The notes under the pieces: model-generated
The model's input: the letters and a program-made list of their open reading frames with translations, nothing else
What the model was told of the DNA's origin: nothing
Database searches by the model: none
Program-made: the position numbers and the translations under genes
Shown here: positions 26,817 through 35,756 of the stretch, one piece after another
Layout of the letters: each line of letters opens with the position of its first letter
Numbering within the stretch: the first letter of the stretch is position 1
NCBI GenBank assembly: GCA_020049775.1
Contig: JAGVLO010000002.1
Coordinates: forward strand, 106,775-170,774
From: Alphaproteobacteria bacterium
GTDB taxonomy: Bacteria > Pseudomonadota > Alphaproteobacteria > Rickettsiales > SXRF01
DNA: 64,000 nucleotides
Direction of reading: 5' to 3'

Positions 26817-27918
26817 ATTTTTATTGCTGATCATTGCGGTAGCGCTTGCCGCTGGAGCGTATTGGTACTTCGCTATGCGAACGCCGCAGGCCGCGAAAAC
26901 CGAAGCAAGCGCCGAGGCCGCGCATGCCGAGGGCGATAAAGATGCGCACGGCCATGGTGAACACAAGGATGATCACGCCGAGGGCGGCGAACACGCGCAT
27001 GGCGATAAGGATGAGCATGCGGAAGGCAAGGATGAGCATGATCATGGAAGCGAGGTAAAAAAAGATGCCCATGGCGATGAGGAAGGTGGCCATGAGGAAG
27101 GTGGTGATAAAACCAAGATTAGTGACGAAGCAGCTGCTAACGCCGAAATCAAAGTGCTCGAAGCAGCACCCGCCTCCATCCACGACACGATCAGCCTCAC
27201 AGGCCGCATTACGCTGAACCAAAACACCAGCGCACAGGTGAAAGCCCGCTTCCCCGGTATCGTGCGCTCGGTAAGCAAAGGGTTGGCTGAGCAAGTGACC
27301 GCCGGTGAAACGCTGGCAACGGTGGAGAGCAATGATTCGCTCTTGGTTTACCCTGTGAAAGCGCCCATCAGCGGCGTTATTCTGCAGCGCAATACCAATA
27401 TCGGCGATGTGGCGGGCGACCAGCCGTTATTCATGATTTCTAATTTGAGCGATGTGTGGGCGGAGTTCTTTATCTTCCCGCGTGACATGGCCCGCATCAA
27501 AAGCGGCCAGAAAGTGCATATCAACGCCACCGACGACAGCATGAATGTGGAAGCGCCCATTACTTCCCTGCTGCCCGTAGCGGAAGCCTCCAGCCAAACG
27601 GTGATCGCGCGCGTGACCATCGCCAACCCGGATGGCCAGTGGCGTTCCGGCATGACGGTGCGCGGTGATGTGATCGTGGCCGAGAAGCAAGTGCCGGTGG
27701 CGGTCGCTTCCATCGCCATCCAGCGCCAGGAAGGAGCCAGCGTTGTGTTCGTTCAGGAAGGCACGGCATACGAGGCGCGCAAGGTCGAGCTTGGCTTGGG
27801 CGATGCCGAATGGACAGAGATCAAAAGCGGTTTGAAAGCCGGTGAGCGCTATGTCGCGCAGAACAGCTTCGTGGTGAAGGCCGATATCGGCAAAGCCGGT
27901 GCCGAGCATGCACACTGA
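26806..27918 (+). CDS. czcB: CzcB-like periplasmic adaptor (membrane fusion protein)
   Basis: 370 residues. Membrane anchor at the N-terminus, then a ~70-residue His/Asp/Glu-rich region (HGHGEHKDDH, HAHGDKDEHAEG) likely to bind metal, then adaptor domains: SLTGRITLNQNTSAQVKARFPGIV, the lipoyl-like VYPVKAPISGVI, and beta-barrel SDVWAEFFIFPRDMARI. ATG 26806 is chosen since GAGGA lies just before it. It links CzcA to CzcC. Ends HAH. Confidence 0.9.
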   Translation: MRNKFLLLIIAVALAAGAYWYFAMRTPQAAKTEASAEAAHAEGDKDAHGHGEHKDDHAEGGEHAHGDKDEHAEGKDEHDHGSEVKKDAHGDEEGGHEEGGDKTKISDEAAANAEIKVLEAAPASIHDTISLTGRITLNQNTSAQVKARFPGIVRSVSKGLAEQVTAGETLATVESNDSLLVYPVKAPISGVILQRNTNIGDVAGDQPLFMISNLSDVWAEFFIFPRDMARIKSGQKVHINATDDSMNVEAPITSLLPVAEASSQTVIARVTIANPDGQWRSGMTVRGDVIVAEKQVPVAVASIAIQRQEGASVVFVQEGTAYEARKVELGLGDAEWTEIKSGLKAGERYVAQNSFVVKADIGKAGAEHAH

Positions 27919-27928
27919 GGAACCTGTC

Positions 27929-28579
27929 ATGAACGCAACCACCACCGCCGATTTCCTTGATGCCCCGCAAACCGATACCTGGGTGCAACTGCGCGGGCGA
28001 ATGCGCTACACGCGCTGGTTTATTTATGCCTTGGTGCCGTTGGTACTGCTCACCGCTTCACCCTGGCCGGAGCATTCGCTGGCACATGGAATCTTCAGCT
28101 GGGCGGGGCATATACTGGTCGTGATCGGTGTGATGATCCGTGTCTTCGCCTCGCTTTATGTTGGCGGACGCAAGAATCACGAGCTGATAAGCGACGGGCC
28201 GTTTTCCGTCGTGCGCAACCCGCTTTATATCGGCTCCTTCGTCGCCATGACCGGCCTCGGTCTGCTGACTACCAGCTTTGTCATCACCGCACTGCTGATC
28301 GCGGCTTTCGCGCTTTGCTACAAATTCACGGTGGAGCGTGAGGAGCTTTTTTTAAGCCGAAAATTCGGCGAGCACTATGAACACTATATGCGCCATGTTC
28401 CGCGCTGGCTGCCGAACCTCGCACTTTGGCAAAATCCCAGCGAACTTAGCGTGAAGCCGTATTTCGTGCTGCGCACGATCTTAGACGGCGCGATGTTTTT
28501 CCTCGCCATTCCCATTCTGGAAACTGTGTGCGAGCTGCGAATCCAAGGCGTGTTGCCAACCCTTTTACAATTACCATGA
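27929..28579 (+). CDS. czcN: CzcN/NccN-like isoprenylcysteine carboxyl methyltransferase family protein
   Basis: 216 residues with about five membrane segments. The family signature is present: GRKNHELISDGPFSVVRNPLYIGSF and, near the end, VEREELFLSRKFGEHYEHYMRHVPRWLP. CzcN and NccN of metal-resistance plasmids belong to this family; their exact role is not settled. Unusually it sits between czcB and czcA instead of outside the pump genes. GAGGA precedes ATG 27929 by 8 bases. Confidence 0.82.
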   Translation: MNATTTADFLDAPQTDTWVQLRGRMRYTRWFIYALVPLVLLTASPWPEHSLAHGIFSWAGHILVVIGVMIRVFASLYVGGRKNHELISDGPFSVVRNPLYIGSFVAMTGLGLLTTSFVITALLIAAFALCYKFTVEREELFLSRKFGEHYEHYMRHVPRWLPNLALWQNPSELSVKPYFVLRTILDGAMFFLAIPILETVCELRIQGVLPTLLQLP

Positions 28580-28592
28580 CAGCGAGCGTATC

Positions 28593-31500
28593 ATGATCGA
28601 AAGAATCCTCAATTTCTCCCTGCATCATCGTTATCTGATCATGCTGCTCACCGTGGCCATCGCCGCGATGGGGATGTATTCCTTAAAAAACCTGCCCATC
28701 GATGCGGTGCCGGATATCACTAACAACCAGGTGCAGATCAACACCACAGCGCCCGCGCTCTCGCCGATGGAGATTGAAAAGCAGGTGACGTTCCCGGTGG
28801 AAACGGCGCTGGCGGGCATTCCCGGCTTGGAGAGCACACGCTCTATCTCACGCAACGGGTTCAGTCAGGTCACGGCTATTTTCAATGACGATGTGGATAT
28901 TTACTTCGCCCGCAACCAGGTGAATGAGCGCTTGGCAGAAGCCAGGGAAAGCCTGCCGGTGGGCGCTGACCCGCGCATGGGCGCGATTTCGACCGGCCTG
29001 GGCGAGATCTATATGTGGACGGTGGAATACATCAATCCCAAGGGCGAAGGCGCTACGATTAAAGACGGGGAACCGGGCTGGCAATCGGATGGCTCCTACC
29101 TCACGCCGGAAACCCAGCGTCTTCGCAATGAGCATGAGCTGGCTTCTTACTTACGTACCATGCAGGATTGGGTGATTCGCCCGCAGCTCAAAGGCGTAGC
29201 GGGTGTGGCGGGTGTCGATGCCATCGGCGGCTATGTGAAGCAATACCATGTGCAGCCCGATCCCGAAAAGCTGGTGAGCCTCGGTTTGAGCTTCCAGCAG
29301 ATTATCGAAGTGCTGGAGAAAAACAACGCCAGCATGGGCGCGGGCTATCTGGAGAAAAACGGCGAAGCCTATGTCGTGCGCTCAGATGGGCGGATCGAAA
29401 CGGAAAACCAGATCGGCGATATCGTGGTGACCAACCGGCGCGGTGTGCCAGTTTACTTGCGCGATATTGCCAGCATCGTCATCGGCAAAGAGCTACGCAC
29501 CGGCTCGGCCAGTAGCAACGGCAGTGAAGTAGTGGTCGGCACCGCGCTGATGCTGATCGGCGAGAATAGCCGCCTGGTATCGGGCGCGGTGGATAAGAAG
29601 CTACAGGAGATCAACAAATCCCTACCAGCGGGCATTCAGGCTAAAACGGTGCTGAACCGCACCGCGCTAGTGGATCGCACCATCGCCACGGTGGAGAAGA
29701 ACCTGGCCGAAGGCGCATTACTGGTGATCGTGGTTCTGTTTCTGCTACTCGGCAATATCCGCGCTGCTCTCATCACGGCGCTGGTGATTCCGGTAGCGAT
29801 GCTCATGACCGCCATTGGCATGGTGAAAAGCGGCATCAGCGGCAACTTGATGAGCCTCGGCGCGCTGGATTTTGGGCTGATTGTCGATGGCGCGGTGATT
29901 ATCACTGAAAACTGCTTGCGCCGCCTGGCGGAGCGCCAGCACCATGAAGGACGCTTACTGGAACTGAAAGAGCGCTTGTATGAAGTGATGCAGGGAGCCA
30001 AGGAAATGATCCAGCCTAGCGTGTTCGGCCAGGCGATCATTATCATGGTTTATGTGCCGCTGCTCACCTTCACCGGCGTGGAAGGCAAGATGTTCGAGCC
30101 GATGGCGGTCACCGTCATCATCGCGCTGATCGCCGCTTTTGTGCTTTCGCTCACCTTTGTCCCCGCCATGCTTGGTATTTTTATCAAAGGCAAGGTGGAG
30201 GAAAAAGAAGGCCGCATAATCAGCGGTGCGAAGAACCGTTATGTGCCGTTGCTCAATTTCTCTATCAGACGGCCTTTGGCGGTCGTTGGCGCGGCAACGG
30301 TGGGATTCGTGCTTTCCCTTATGCTGTTTTTTACCATGGGACAGGAGTTCATTCCGACACTCGATGAGAAGGACATCGCCATGCACGCCATGCGAATTCC
30401 CTCCACCAGCATCACGCAATCGCAGTCCATGCAGTTCAAGGTGGAGCGTATCGTCAGCAGTTTTAAGGAAGTGGCGTTCGTGTTTTCCAAAACAGGCACC
30501 GCTGAAATGGCCGCTGACCCGATGCCGCCTAACGTATCGGATACATTCATAATCTTGAAAGACCATAAAGAGTGGCCTGATCCCTCTTTGCCAAAGGCGG
30601 AGTTGATTGACCGTATCGAGAAAGCGGTGAAGGAAGCGCCGGGTAATAATTATGAATTCACCCAGCCTATTCAGATGCGTTTTAACGAGCTGATCTCTGG
30701 CGTGCGCTCCGATGTGGCGGTGAAGGTGTACGGCGACGAATTCCCCGCGATGGAGAAAACCGCCAATGCCATCGCCATGGCGTTGCGCGCAACGGGCGGC
30801 TCGGCGGACGTGAAGGTAGAGCAAACCAGCGGCTTGCCGATGCTGGAGGTGAAGCTGGATAAACCCGCCATCGCCCGCTACGGCCTCAATATCAGCGATG
30901 TGCTGGATGTGTTGGCCATCGCGGTCGGTGGGCGAGAGGCAGGCCTCGTGTTCCAGGGCGACCGGCGTTTCGACATCATGGTGCGGCTGCCAGATAATCT
31001 CCGCCAGGATTTGAAAACGCTGGAAAACCTACCGATCCTGCTTCCCACCGAGGATGGTGAAGCGGTGGATAGCGGCATGCCTTTGCACTCGCGCCCCTCT
31101 TATATTCCGCTGAAACAGGTGGCGAAGCTCAATGTCACCGATGGCCCGAATCAGATCAGCCGTGAAAACGGCAAACGCCGCGTGGTGGTGCAAGCCAATG
31201 TGCGCGGGCGGGATATCGGCTCGTTCGTGGCCGACTCGCAAGCCAAGATCGACGCGGAGGTGAAACTGCCCGCTGGTTACTGGCTGGAATGGGGCGGGCA
31301 ATTCAAGAATCTGGAGGACGCTAAAACGCGCCTGTCGCTGGTGGTGCCTGCCTGCTTCTTCGCCATCTTCCTGCTGCTGTTTACCGCGCTCGGCTCGGTG
31401 AAACAGGCGTTGCTGGTGTTCTCCGGCGTGCCGCTGGCGCTGACCGGCGGGATATTGTTCCTCTGGCTGCGCGGTATGCCGTTCTCCATTCCCGCCGCCG

Positions 31501-31886
31501 TGGGCTTTATCGCGCTCTCCGGCATTGCGGTCTTGAACGGCCTGGTGATGATATCGAGCATCAACCAGCTGGTGCGATTGGGGCATGATCCTGAACGGGC
31601 TGTGTTCGATGGCGCGATGCAGCGCCTGCGCCCGGTACTGATGACCGCGCTTGTTGCCTCGCTCGGTTTCGTGCCGATGGCGATCGCCACCGGTGCGGGC
31701 GCGGAAGTGCAAAAACCACTGGCGACGGTGGTGATCGGCGGGCTGATCAGTTCGACGATTTTAACCCTCATGGTGCTGCCCGCTCTCTATCGCCGTTTCC
31801 GCATGGCGGAGGAAGTGCAGGCGCACGATGAACTCGACTTTACCCATTCAACCTCAACCAAGGAGCCTACCCATGCCCACCACTAA
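28593..31886 (+). CDS. czcA: CzcA-like RND heavy-metal/proton antiporter
   Basis: 1097 residues, full length for the HME-RND group. N-terminal segment NLPIDAVPDITNNQVQINT, SPMEIEKQVTFPVE, the transmembrane-4 motif GALDFGLIVDGAVIITEN with the proton-relay acidic residues, and duplicated halves (second TM bundle near SGIAVLNGLVM). The DFG-x-x-x-D-G form is that of divalent Co/Zn/Cd (Ni) pumps instead of Cu/Ag pumps. It overlaps the following small gene by 14 bases. Confidence 0.96.
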   Translation: MIERILNFSLHHRYLIMLLTVAIAAMGMYSLKNLPIDAVPDITNNQVQINTTAPALSPMEIEKQVTFPVETALAGIPGLESTRSISRNGFSQVTAIFNDDVDIYFARNQVNERLAEARESLPVGADPRMGAISTGLGEIYMWTVEYINPKGEGATIKDGEPGWQSDGSYLTPETQRLRNEHELASYLRTMQDWVIRPQLKGVAGVAGVDAIGGYVKQYHVQPDPEKLVSLGLSFQQIIEVLEKNNASMGAGYLEKNGEAYVVRSDGRIETENQIGDIVVTNRRGVPVYLRDIASIVIGKELRTGSASSNGSEVVVGTALMLIGENSRLVSGAVDKKLQEINKSLPAGIQAKTVLNRTALVDRTIATVEKNLAEGALLVIVVLFLLLGNIRAALITALVIPVAMLMTAIGMVKSGISGNLMSLGALDFGLIVDGAVIITENCLRRLAERQHHEGRLLELKERLYEVMQGAKEMIQPSVFGQAIIIMVYVPLLTFTGVEGKMFEPMAVTVIIALIAAFVLSLTFVPAMLGIFIKGKVEEKEGRIISGAKNRYVPLLNFSIRRPLAVVGAATVGFVLSLMLFFTMGQEFIPTLDEKDIAMHAMRIPSTSITQSQSMQFKVERIVSSFKEVAFVFSKTGTAEMAADPMPPNVSDTFIILKDHKEWPDPSLPKAELIDRIEKAVKEAPGNNYEFTQPIQMRFNELISGVRSDVAVKVYGDEFPAMEKTANAIAMALRATGGSADVKVEQTSGLPMLEVKLDKPAIARYGLNISDVLDVLAIAVGGREAGLVFQGDRRFDIMVRLPDNLRQDLKTLENLPILLPTEDGEAVDSGMPLHSRPSYIPLKQVAKLNVTDGPNQISRENGKRRVVVQANVRGRDIGSFVADSQAKIDAEVKLPAGYWLEWGGQFKNLEDAKTRLSLVVPACFFAIFLLLFTALGSVKQALLVFSGVPLALTGGILFLWLRGMPFSIPAAVGFIALSGIAVLNGLVMISSINQLVRLGHDPERAVFDGAMQRLRPVLMTALVASLGFVPMAIATGAGAEVQKPLATVVIGGLISSTILTLMVLPALYRRFRMAEEVQAHDELDFTHSTSTKEPTHAHH

Positions 31887-32112
31887 ATTATTGCTTTCCA
31901 CCCTCGCCACCGCAGCACTCGTGTTCGCTGCGCCCGCATACAGCGCTGACGAAAAAGCGGCTGAGGGCAAAAAAGAAGTCCATTGCGATAAGTCCAAGGA
32001 TAAGGACTGCAAAGACGAACATGACCATAGCAAGGATGGCGATAAAGGCCATAAAGCGGGCGATAAGCACGATGACGATCATGACCACGGCAAGGACGAG
32101 AAAAAGAAATAG
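31873..32112 (+). CDS. Small secreted His/Asp/Lys-rich protein
   Basis: 79 residues. Signal peptide (LLLSTLATAALVFAAPAYSA), then a low-complexity region of alternating Asp, His and Lys (DHDHGKD). Such a tail should bind divalent metals in the periplasm. Its ATG lies inside the czcA end, with AGGAG upstream, so it is translated with the pump. No named family. Confidence 0.72.
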   Translation: MPTTKLLLSTLATAALVFAAPAYSADEKAAEGKKEVHCDKSKDKDCKDEHDHSKDGDKGHKAGDKHDDDHDHGKDEKKK

Positions 32113-32124
32113 TCCTTCCTAATT

Positions 32125-32157
32125 CCATGCGGCGCGGCCTCACGCCGTGCCGCATGG
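32125..32157 (+). other. Intergenic hairpin CCATGCGGC/GCCGCATGG
   Basis: A perfect 9-bp stem after the small His-rich gene, without a T-run. It may be an attenuating or mRNA-protecting hairpin between the pump genes and the thiol and lipoprotein genes. Confidence 0.5.
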
Positions 32158-32182
32158 TTCTACTTAAAGCCAAAGGCATTGT

Positions 32183-32866
32183 ATGCGCAGACAACGATTA
32201 CTCATGGCTGCATTTTTCATTAGCGCCGCCGCAGGAATAGCCCAGCCCGCCATGGCTGCCGATGCCGGTGCGCTTAAAGCGGAAATGCCCGGCGATAAGG
32301 CGCTGGGAGATACCGCCGCGCCTGTTACGTTGATTGAATACGCATCACTCTCGTGTTCGCACTGCGCGGCTTTCCACTACCGCGTATTACCCACTCTCAA
32401 GAAGGAATATATCGACACCGGCAAGCTGCGCTATGTATTCCGCGATTTCCCCTTAAACGGCGCATCGCTTTTTGCCGCCCTGGTCACGAACTGCTCGGCC
32501 AAGCAAGGCGGCGATGAAAAATATTTTAAAGTGCTGGACGAAATCATCGGCCAGCAAAGCGCCTGGACACAAAGCGGCGGTGCCAGGGCAAGCCTTCTGC
32601 TGATTGCCACCGCCAAAGGCGTGGATGGCAAGCAGCTCAGCACTTGCATCGATGAGGATAAGGCACTGGAGGAAAAAATCATTGCTGGCCGTAAAGACGC
32701 CACCGAGCAGCTTGGCATCAAGAAAACTCCGGCCTTCGTGGTGAATGGCGAAGTGGTGGAAAAAATGACCACCCCGGAAGAAGCGCGCAAAGTGATCGAT
32801 GCCGCTTTAGCCAAGGCCAAACCGCAGCCATCTCTCAACACTGAAAATAAAGGAATAAAACCATGA
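32183..32866 (+). CDS. DsbA-family thiol-disulfide oxidoreductase
   Basis: 227 residues. Signal peptide ending in PAMAADAG; thioredoxin-fold domain with active site CSHC (SLSCSHCAAFH) and cis-Pro segment KKTPAFVVNG. It is closest to the DsbA-like proteins common in alphaproteobacteria that start GDKALGDTAAPVTLIEYASL. Likely acts in periplasmic disulfide formation for metal-module proteins; the exact redox role is inference. It overlaps the next gene by 4 bases. Confidence 0.88.
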   Translation: MRRQRLLMAAFFISAAAGIAQPAMAADAGALKAEMPGDKALGDTAAPVTLIEYASLSCSHCAAFHYRVLPTLKKEYIDTGKLRYVFRDFPLNGASLFAALVTNCSAKQGGDEKYFKVLDEIIGQQSAWTQSGGARASLLLIATAKGVDGKQLSTCIDEDKALEEKIIAGRKDATEQLGIKKTPAFVVNGEVVEKMTTPEEARKVIDAALAKAKPQPSLNTENKGIKP

Positions 32867-33351
32867 AACGCATTTTCGCACTGGCGGTTGCCGCATGCGC
32901 TGTAAGCGCATGCACAATTCAACAACAAGGCACAGAGCTTAAACAGGAATTCAATCCGCCGCTTACCTACGCTTCATGGAAAATCGAACGCTATGAAACG
33001 CAAAGTGGCAGGCAGGTTTGCGAGGTGACCTCCGGCTACAATGGCTTGACCATCGCGCAAAGCCGCGACGGGAAGCACACTCCGGTGGCGGCGCGCGGCG
33101 AGCGCAAGATGACGCCGGGAATGGAATTCAGCGTGAATGTCGCCGGCAATCATTACCGCACCAGCCAAGAATATTTCTCTTTCAGCGAAGCGCCGCGCCT
33201 AGCTGAAGACTTAAGCATGGGCGGCAAGGCCTATCTCGAATGGTCTGAGCCGCATGGCGACAATCATGGGCGCCTGCGCTCCAGCAACATCGTGAAGCTG
33301 GACGATTTCAAAGCGCGATTTGAAGAATGCCGCAAGTCCTTGCTGAAATAG
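32863..33351 (+). CDS. Lipoprotein of unknown function
   Basis: 162 residues. Lipobox VSAC at about 16-19. The mature part begins TIQQQGTEL; a middle segment (YETQSGRQVCEVTSGYNGLTIAQS) vaguely resembles invasion-associated locus B proteins, but the match is weak. Overlaps the DsbA-like gene and is followed 9 bases later by SCO, so it belongs to the operon. Confidence 0.6.
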   Translation: MKRIFALAVAACAVSACTIQQQGTELKQEFNPPLTYASWKIERYETQSGRQVCEVTSGYNGLTIAQSRDGKHTPVAARGERKMTPGMEFSVNVAGNHYRTSQEYFSFSEAPRLAEDLSMGGKAYLEWSEPHGDNHGRLRSSNIVKLDDFKARFEECRKSLLK

Positions 33352-33360
33352 GTCAGCGCT

Positions 33361-33960
33361 ATGCGGAAATCTGTGTGCATCATAATTGCAGGAATCATGG
33401 GCTTGGTGGTGGTAGGCGCGGCAGCTTTCCTCACCTGGCCTAAAAGCGATGCTCGCACGGCGCACGATCATCTGGCCGTGGCGCTGGTGAATCAGCAAGG
33501 CGTGACCGTGGATATGCGGGATTATCGGGGAAAATTCCTGCTGGTGTATTTCGGCTACAGCCAATGCCGCCGGGATTGCCCGCAGGCACTTGGGTTGATG
33601 TCACATACCCTGGAAATGCTAGGCAACGATAAGGAAGTGCAAGCCCTGTTCATCAGCCTGGATGCTGCGCGCGATACGCCTGTGCGGTTGGAGCGTTTTA
33701 TGCAGCCCTTTCATCCCGCCATCGAAGCGCTGGCGTTTAGCGACCGCGATGCCATGAAGCGCATGAGCGAGGTATTCGAACTCTTCACGGCGGAAACCAG
33801 CATCAATAGTGGAACCGCAGCCGTTACCGACCATGAACCAGCGTTTTTCCTGCTCGACCGCTCCGGCGAAATATTGGATCGCTTCGACTTTCCGGTAGCA
33901 CCGGAGGAAATCATCGGCGCAATTAAAGACCATCAGCAAGACGGAGGTATTTCAATATGA
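33361..33960 (+). CDS. SCO1/SenC family copper chaperone-like protein
   Basis: 199 residues. N-terminal membrane anchor (IIAGIMGLVVVGAAAFL), then a thioredoxin-like fold with LVYFGYSQCRRDCPQALGLM, where the usual CxxxC of SCO is kept (C-R-R-D-C), and a distal His in VTDHEPAFFLLD. SCO proteins deliver copper to cytochrome oxidase or act in thiol redox. Its place in a Czc operon suggests a metal or redox protective role. Confidence 0.88.
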   Translation: MRKSVCIIIAGIMGLVVVGAAAFLTWPKSDARTAHDHLAVALVNQQGVTVDMRDYRGKFLLVYFGYSQCRRDCPQALGLMSHTLEMLGNDKEVQALFISLDAARDTPVRLERFMQPFHPAIEALAFSDRDAMKRMSEVFELFTAETSINSGTAAVTDHEPAFFLLDRSGEILDRFDFPVAPEEIIGAIKDHQQDGGISI

Positions 33961-34250
33961 AACGCATCCTGATCGCCCTATTGCTCTCGTGCACCGCTCT
34001 TCCGGCGCTGGCCGAACCCATGCCATCGCAGATCTATGAAGGCTATCAGCGCCCACCAAAGCAGCCGATGGCAAAAGGCTATGTGACGGAGGATGGTAAG
34101 CGCTACGGCACTTGCAAAAACCGCGCACATCATGGCCGCCACCCGCATTGCAAAGAGCGTGTGCCACTGCCGAAACCCAAGCCCGTTCCGGCCAAGCCTG
34201 CGCCGGTGGAGCCGCCTGCCGATGCCAAAGTCATTAAGGTGCCGCAATGA
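33957..34250 (+). CDS. Small secreted basic protein, unknown
   Basis: 97 residues with a signal peptide (MKRILIALLLSCTALPALA). Mature part has CKNRAHHGRHPHCKE, a Cys/His cluster that could bind metal, and a Pro/Lys/Ala tail. It overlaps the SCO stop by 4 bases and the czcD start by 4 bases. No family recognised. Confidence 0.65.
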   Translation: MKRILIALLLSCTALPALAEPMPSQIYEGYQRPPKQPMAKGYVTEDGKRYGTCKNRAHHGRHPHCKERVPLPKPKPVPAKPAPVEPPADAKVIKVPQ

Positions 34251-35128
34251 GCGAAAACCATGTCATTCCAACCGGCGTGGAGAACGAGCGCAAACTGAAA
34301 TGGGCGCTGGGCTTAACCGGCACCTTTCTGATTATAGAGGTGATTGGCGGGCTATGGACAGGAAGCCTCGCGCTGCTTTCCGACGCTGCGCATATGCTTA
34401 CCGATGTCATGGCGCTTATTATTGCGCTCATCGCCATTCGCATCGGCAAGCGCGCTGCTGATGACAGGCGTACTTATGGCTATAAACGCTTTGAAATACT
34501 GGCGGCCGCGTTCAATGCCGTGGTGCTGTTCCTGGTCGCGTTTTACATTCTCTATGAGGCCTATCAGCGTTTCCAGAACCCGCCCGATATTGAAGCGGGC
34601 TGGATGATGGCCATAGCGATTGCCGGGCTCATCATCAACATCATCAGTATGCGCATGCTGGCCAAAAGCAGTGAGCATAGCTTGAACATGAAAGGCGCTT
34701 ATCTGGAAGTGCTGTCCGATATGGTCGGCTCTATCGGCGTCATCGCCGCCGCGCTGATTATTAAATTTACCGGCTGGTGGCAGGTTGATCCGATTCTGGC
34801 GGTGTTGATCGGCTTTTGGATATTGCCGCGTACCTGGAAGCTCTTGTCGGAAAGCCTGAATATTCTACTGGAAGGCGTGCCACTGGACGTGGATATGAAA
34901 AAGCTCCAAGCCGATTTGATGGCGCTTCCCGGCATTGCGGAGGTGCATGACCTGCATGTATGGGCGATTACCAGCGGCAGCAACAGTGTCACCGCTCATC
35001 TGTTAATCACATCCGATGCCGCAGGCGTTGTGCTGATGGAACAGGCGCAGGCGGTGGTGAAAGCGAATGGCATCGAACACAGTAATTTCCAAGTCGAGGT
35101 AACAGCGCATTCTCAGTCGGCACATTGA
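34247..35128 (+). CDS. czcD: CzcD-like cation diffusion facilitator
   Basis: 293 residues. Six membrane segments of the CDF family with metal-site motifs SLALLSDAAHMLTDV and LEVLSDMVGSIGV (Asp/His pairs) and the C-terminal cytoplasmic domain with EVHDLHVWAITSGSN. Exports Zn, Cd or Co from the cytoplasm. It ends the operon that begins at czcI; 21 bases later a new ECF-type site begins. Confidence 0.95.
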   Translation: MSENHVIPTGVENERKLKWALGLTGTFLIIEVIGGLWTGSLALLSDAAHMLTDVMALIIALIAIRIGKRAADDRRTYGYKRFEILAAAFNAVVLFLVAFYILYEAYQRFQNPPDIEAGWMMAIAIAGLIINIISMRMLAKSSEHSLNMKGAYLEVLSDMVGSIGVIAAALIIKFTGWWQVDPILAVLIGFWILPRTWKLLSESLNILLEGVPLDVDMKKLQADLMALPGIAEVHDLHVWAITSGSNSVTAHLLITSDAAGVVLMEQAQAVVKANGIEHSNFQVEVTAHSQSAH

Positions 35129-35149
35129 GTAGCAGCAGAAAATGAATTT

Positions 35150-35174
35150 GAGGGATAAGCAAGGCAGCACCGTC
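35150..35174 (+). promoter_or_regulatory. Candidate ECF-sigma promoter 5
   Basis: GAGGGAT, 14 bases, CGTC, 70 bases before the phasin-like gene. It would drive the phasin-flgB-cadA-lspA group. Confidence 0.7.
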
Positions 35175-35244
35175 TCATAGGCGTCAACCCATAAAGTCGC
35201 ACCGCAATTTTATTATCAACTATTAACCAACAAGGAGTTTTGAT

Positions 35245-35751
35245 ATGTCGCAAGCAGCCAAAAAAGTTACCCACGATCATCCCCAGGAAAAGCTTTCTCT
35301 GGCCGCCGACACTAAGCGCAATAGCCGTTCGCAGGAAAAAAGCGCCATGTTCGGTTTCAATATGCTGCCCAATGCCATGGATATGTGCAGCCGGTTAATG
35401 GGAAGCGGCATGGAAATTCAAAGCGACATGCTTAAGGCAATGACCGAATGCTCCGGGGCAACGATCCGCGCCTGTAGCTCGTTATCCACCGATCTGATAG
35501 AAAGCGGAAACCGCTCGCTTTCGCAAATGATGGAATTATCCAAAGAAGCGGCGAACTGCCGCACCATCAACGCGGTGATCGAACTGCAGCAAAAAGCGGC
35601 TGAACAAGTTATTGGAACCTGTATCGACACCACACAGAAACTCAGCACGCAGCTGCACGAATGCTGCATGGAATCCCTAATTCCGCTGCAGGAACATGCG
35701 TCTTTGATCTCCGATAAGATTACCAAGTCGCTTACGGCTCCGAATGAGTAA
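35245..35751 (+). CDS. Phasin-like helical protein
   Basis: 168 residues. Central region FGFNMLPNAMDMCSRLMGSGMEIQSDMLKAMTECS and long amphipathic helices without membrane segments or signal peptide resemble phasin_2 proteins that coat polyhydroxyalkanoate granules. It has many Cys and Met residues, unusual for phasins. AAGGAG precedes the ATG. First gene of the group under candidate promoter 5. Family assignment is tentative. Confidence 0.55.
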   Translation: MSQAAKKVTHDHPQEKLSLAADTKRNSRSQEKSAMFGFNMLPNAMDMCSRLMGSGMEIQSDMLKAMTECSGATIRACSSLSTDLIESGNRSLSQMMELSKEAANCRTINAVIELQQKAAEQVIGTCIDTTQKLSTQLHECCMESLIPLQEHASLISDKITKSLTAPNE

Positions 35752-35756
35752 CGTGT

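Noticed and set aside
30000..30824. Long minus-strand frames opposite czcA (for example 29955-30824, 31029-31712)
   Set aside because: Composition (His/Arg rich) and lack of ribosome sites show them to be shadows of czcA.
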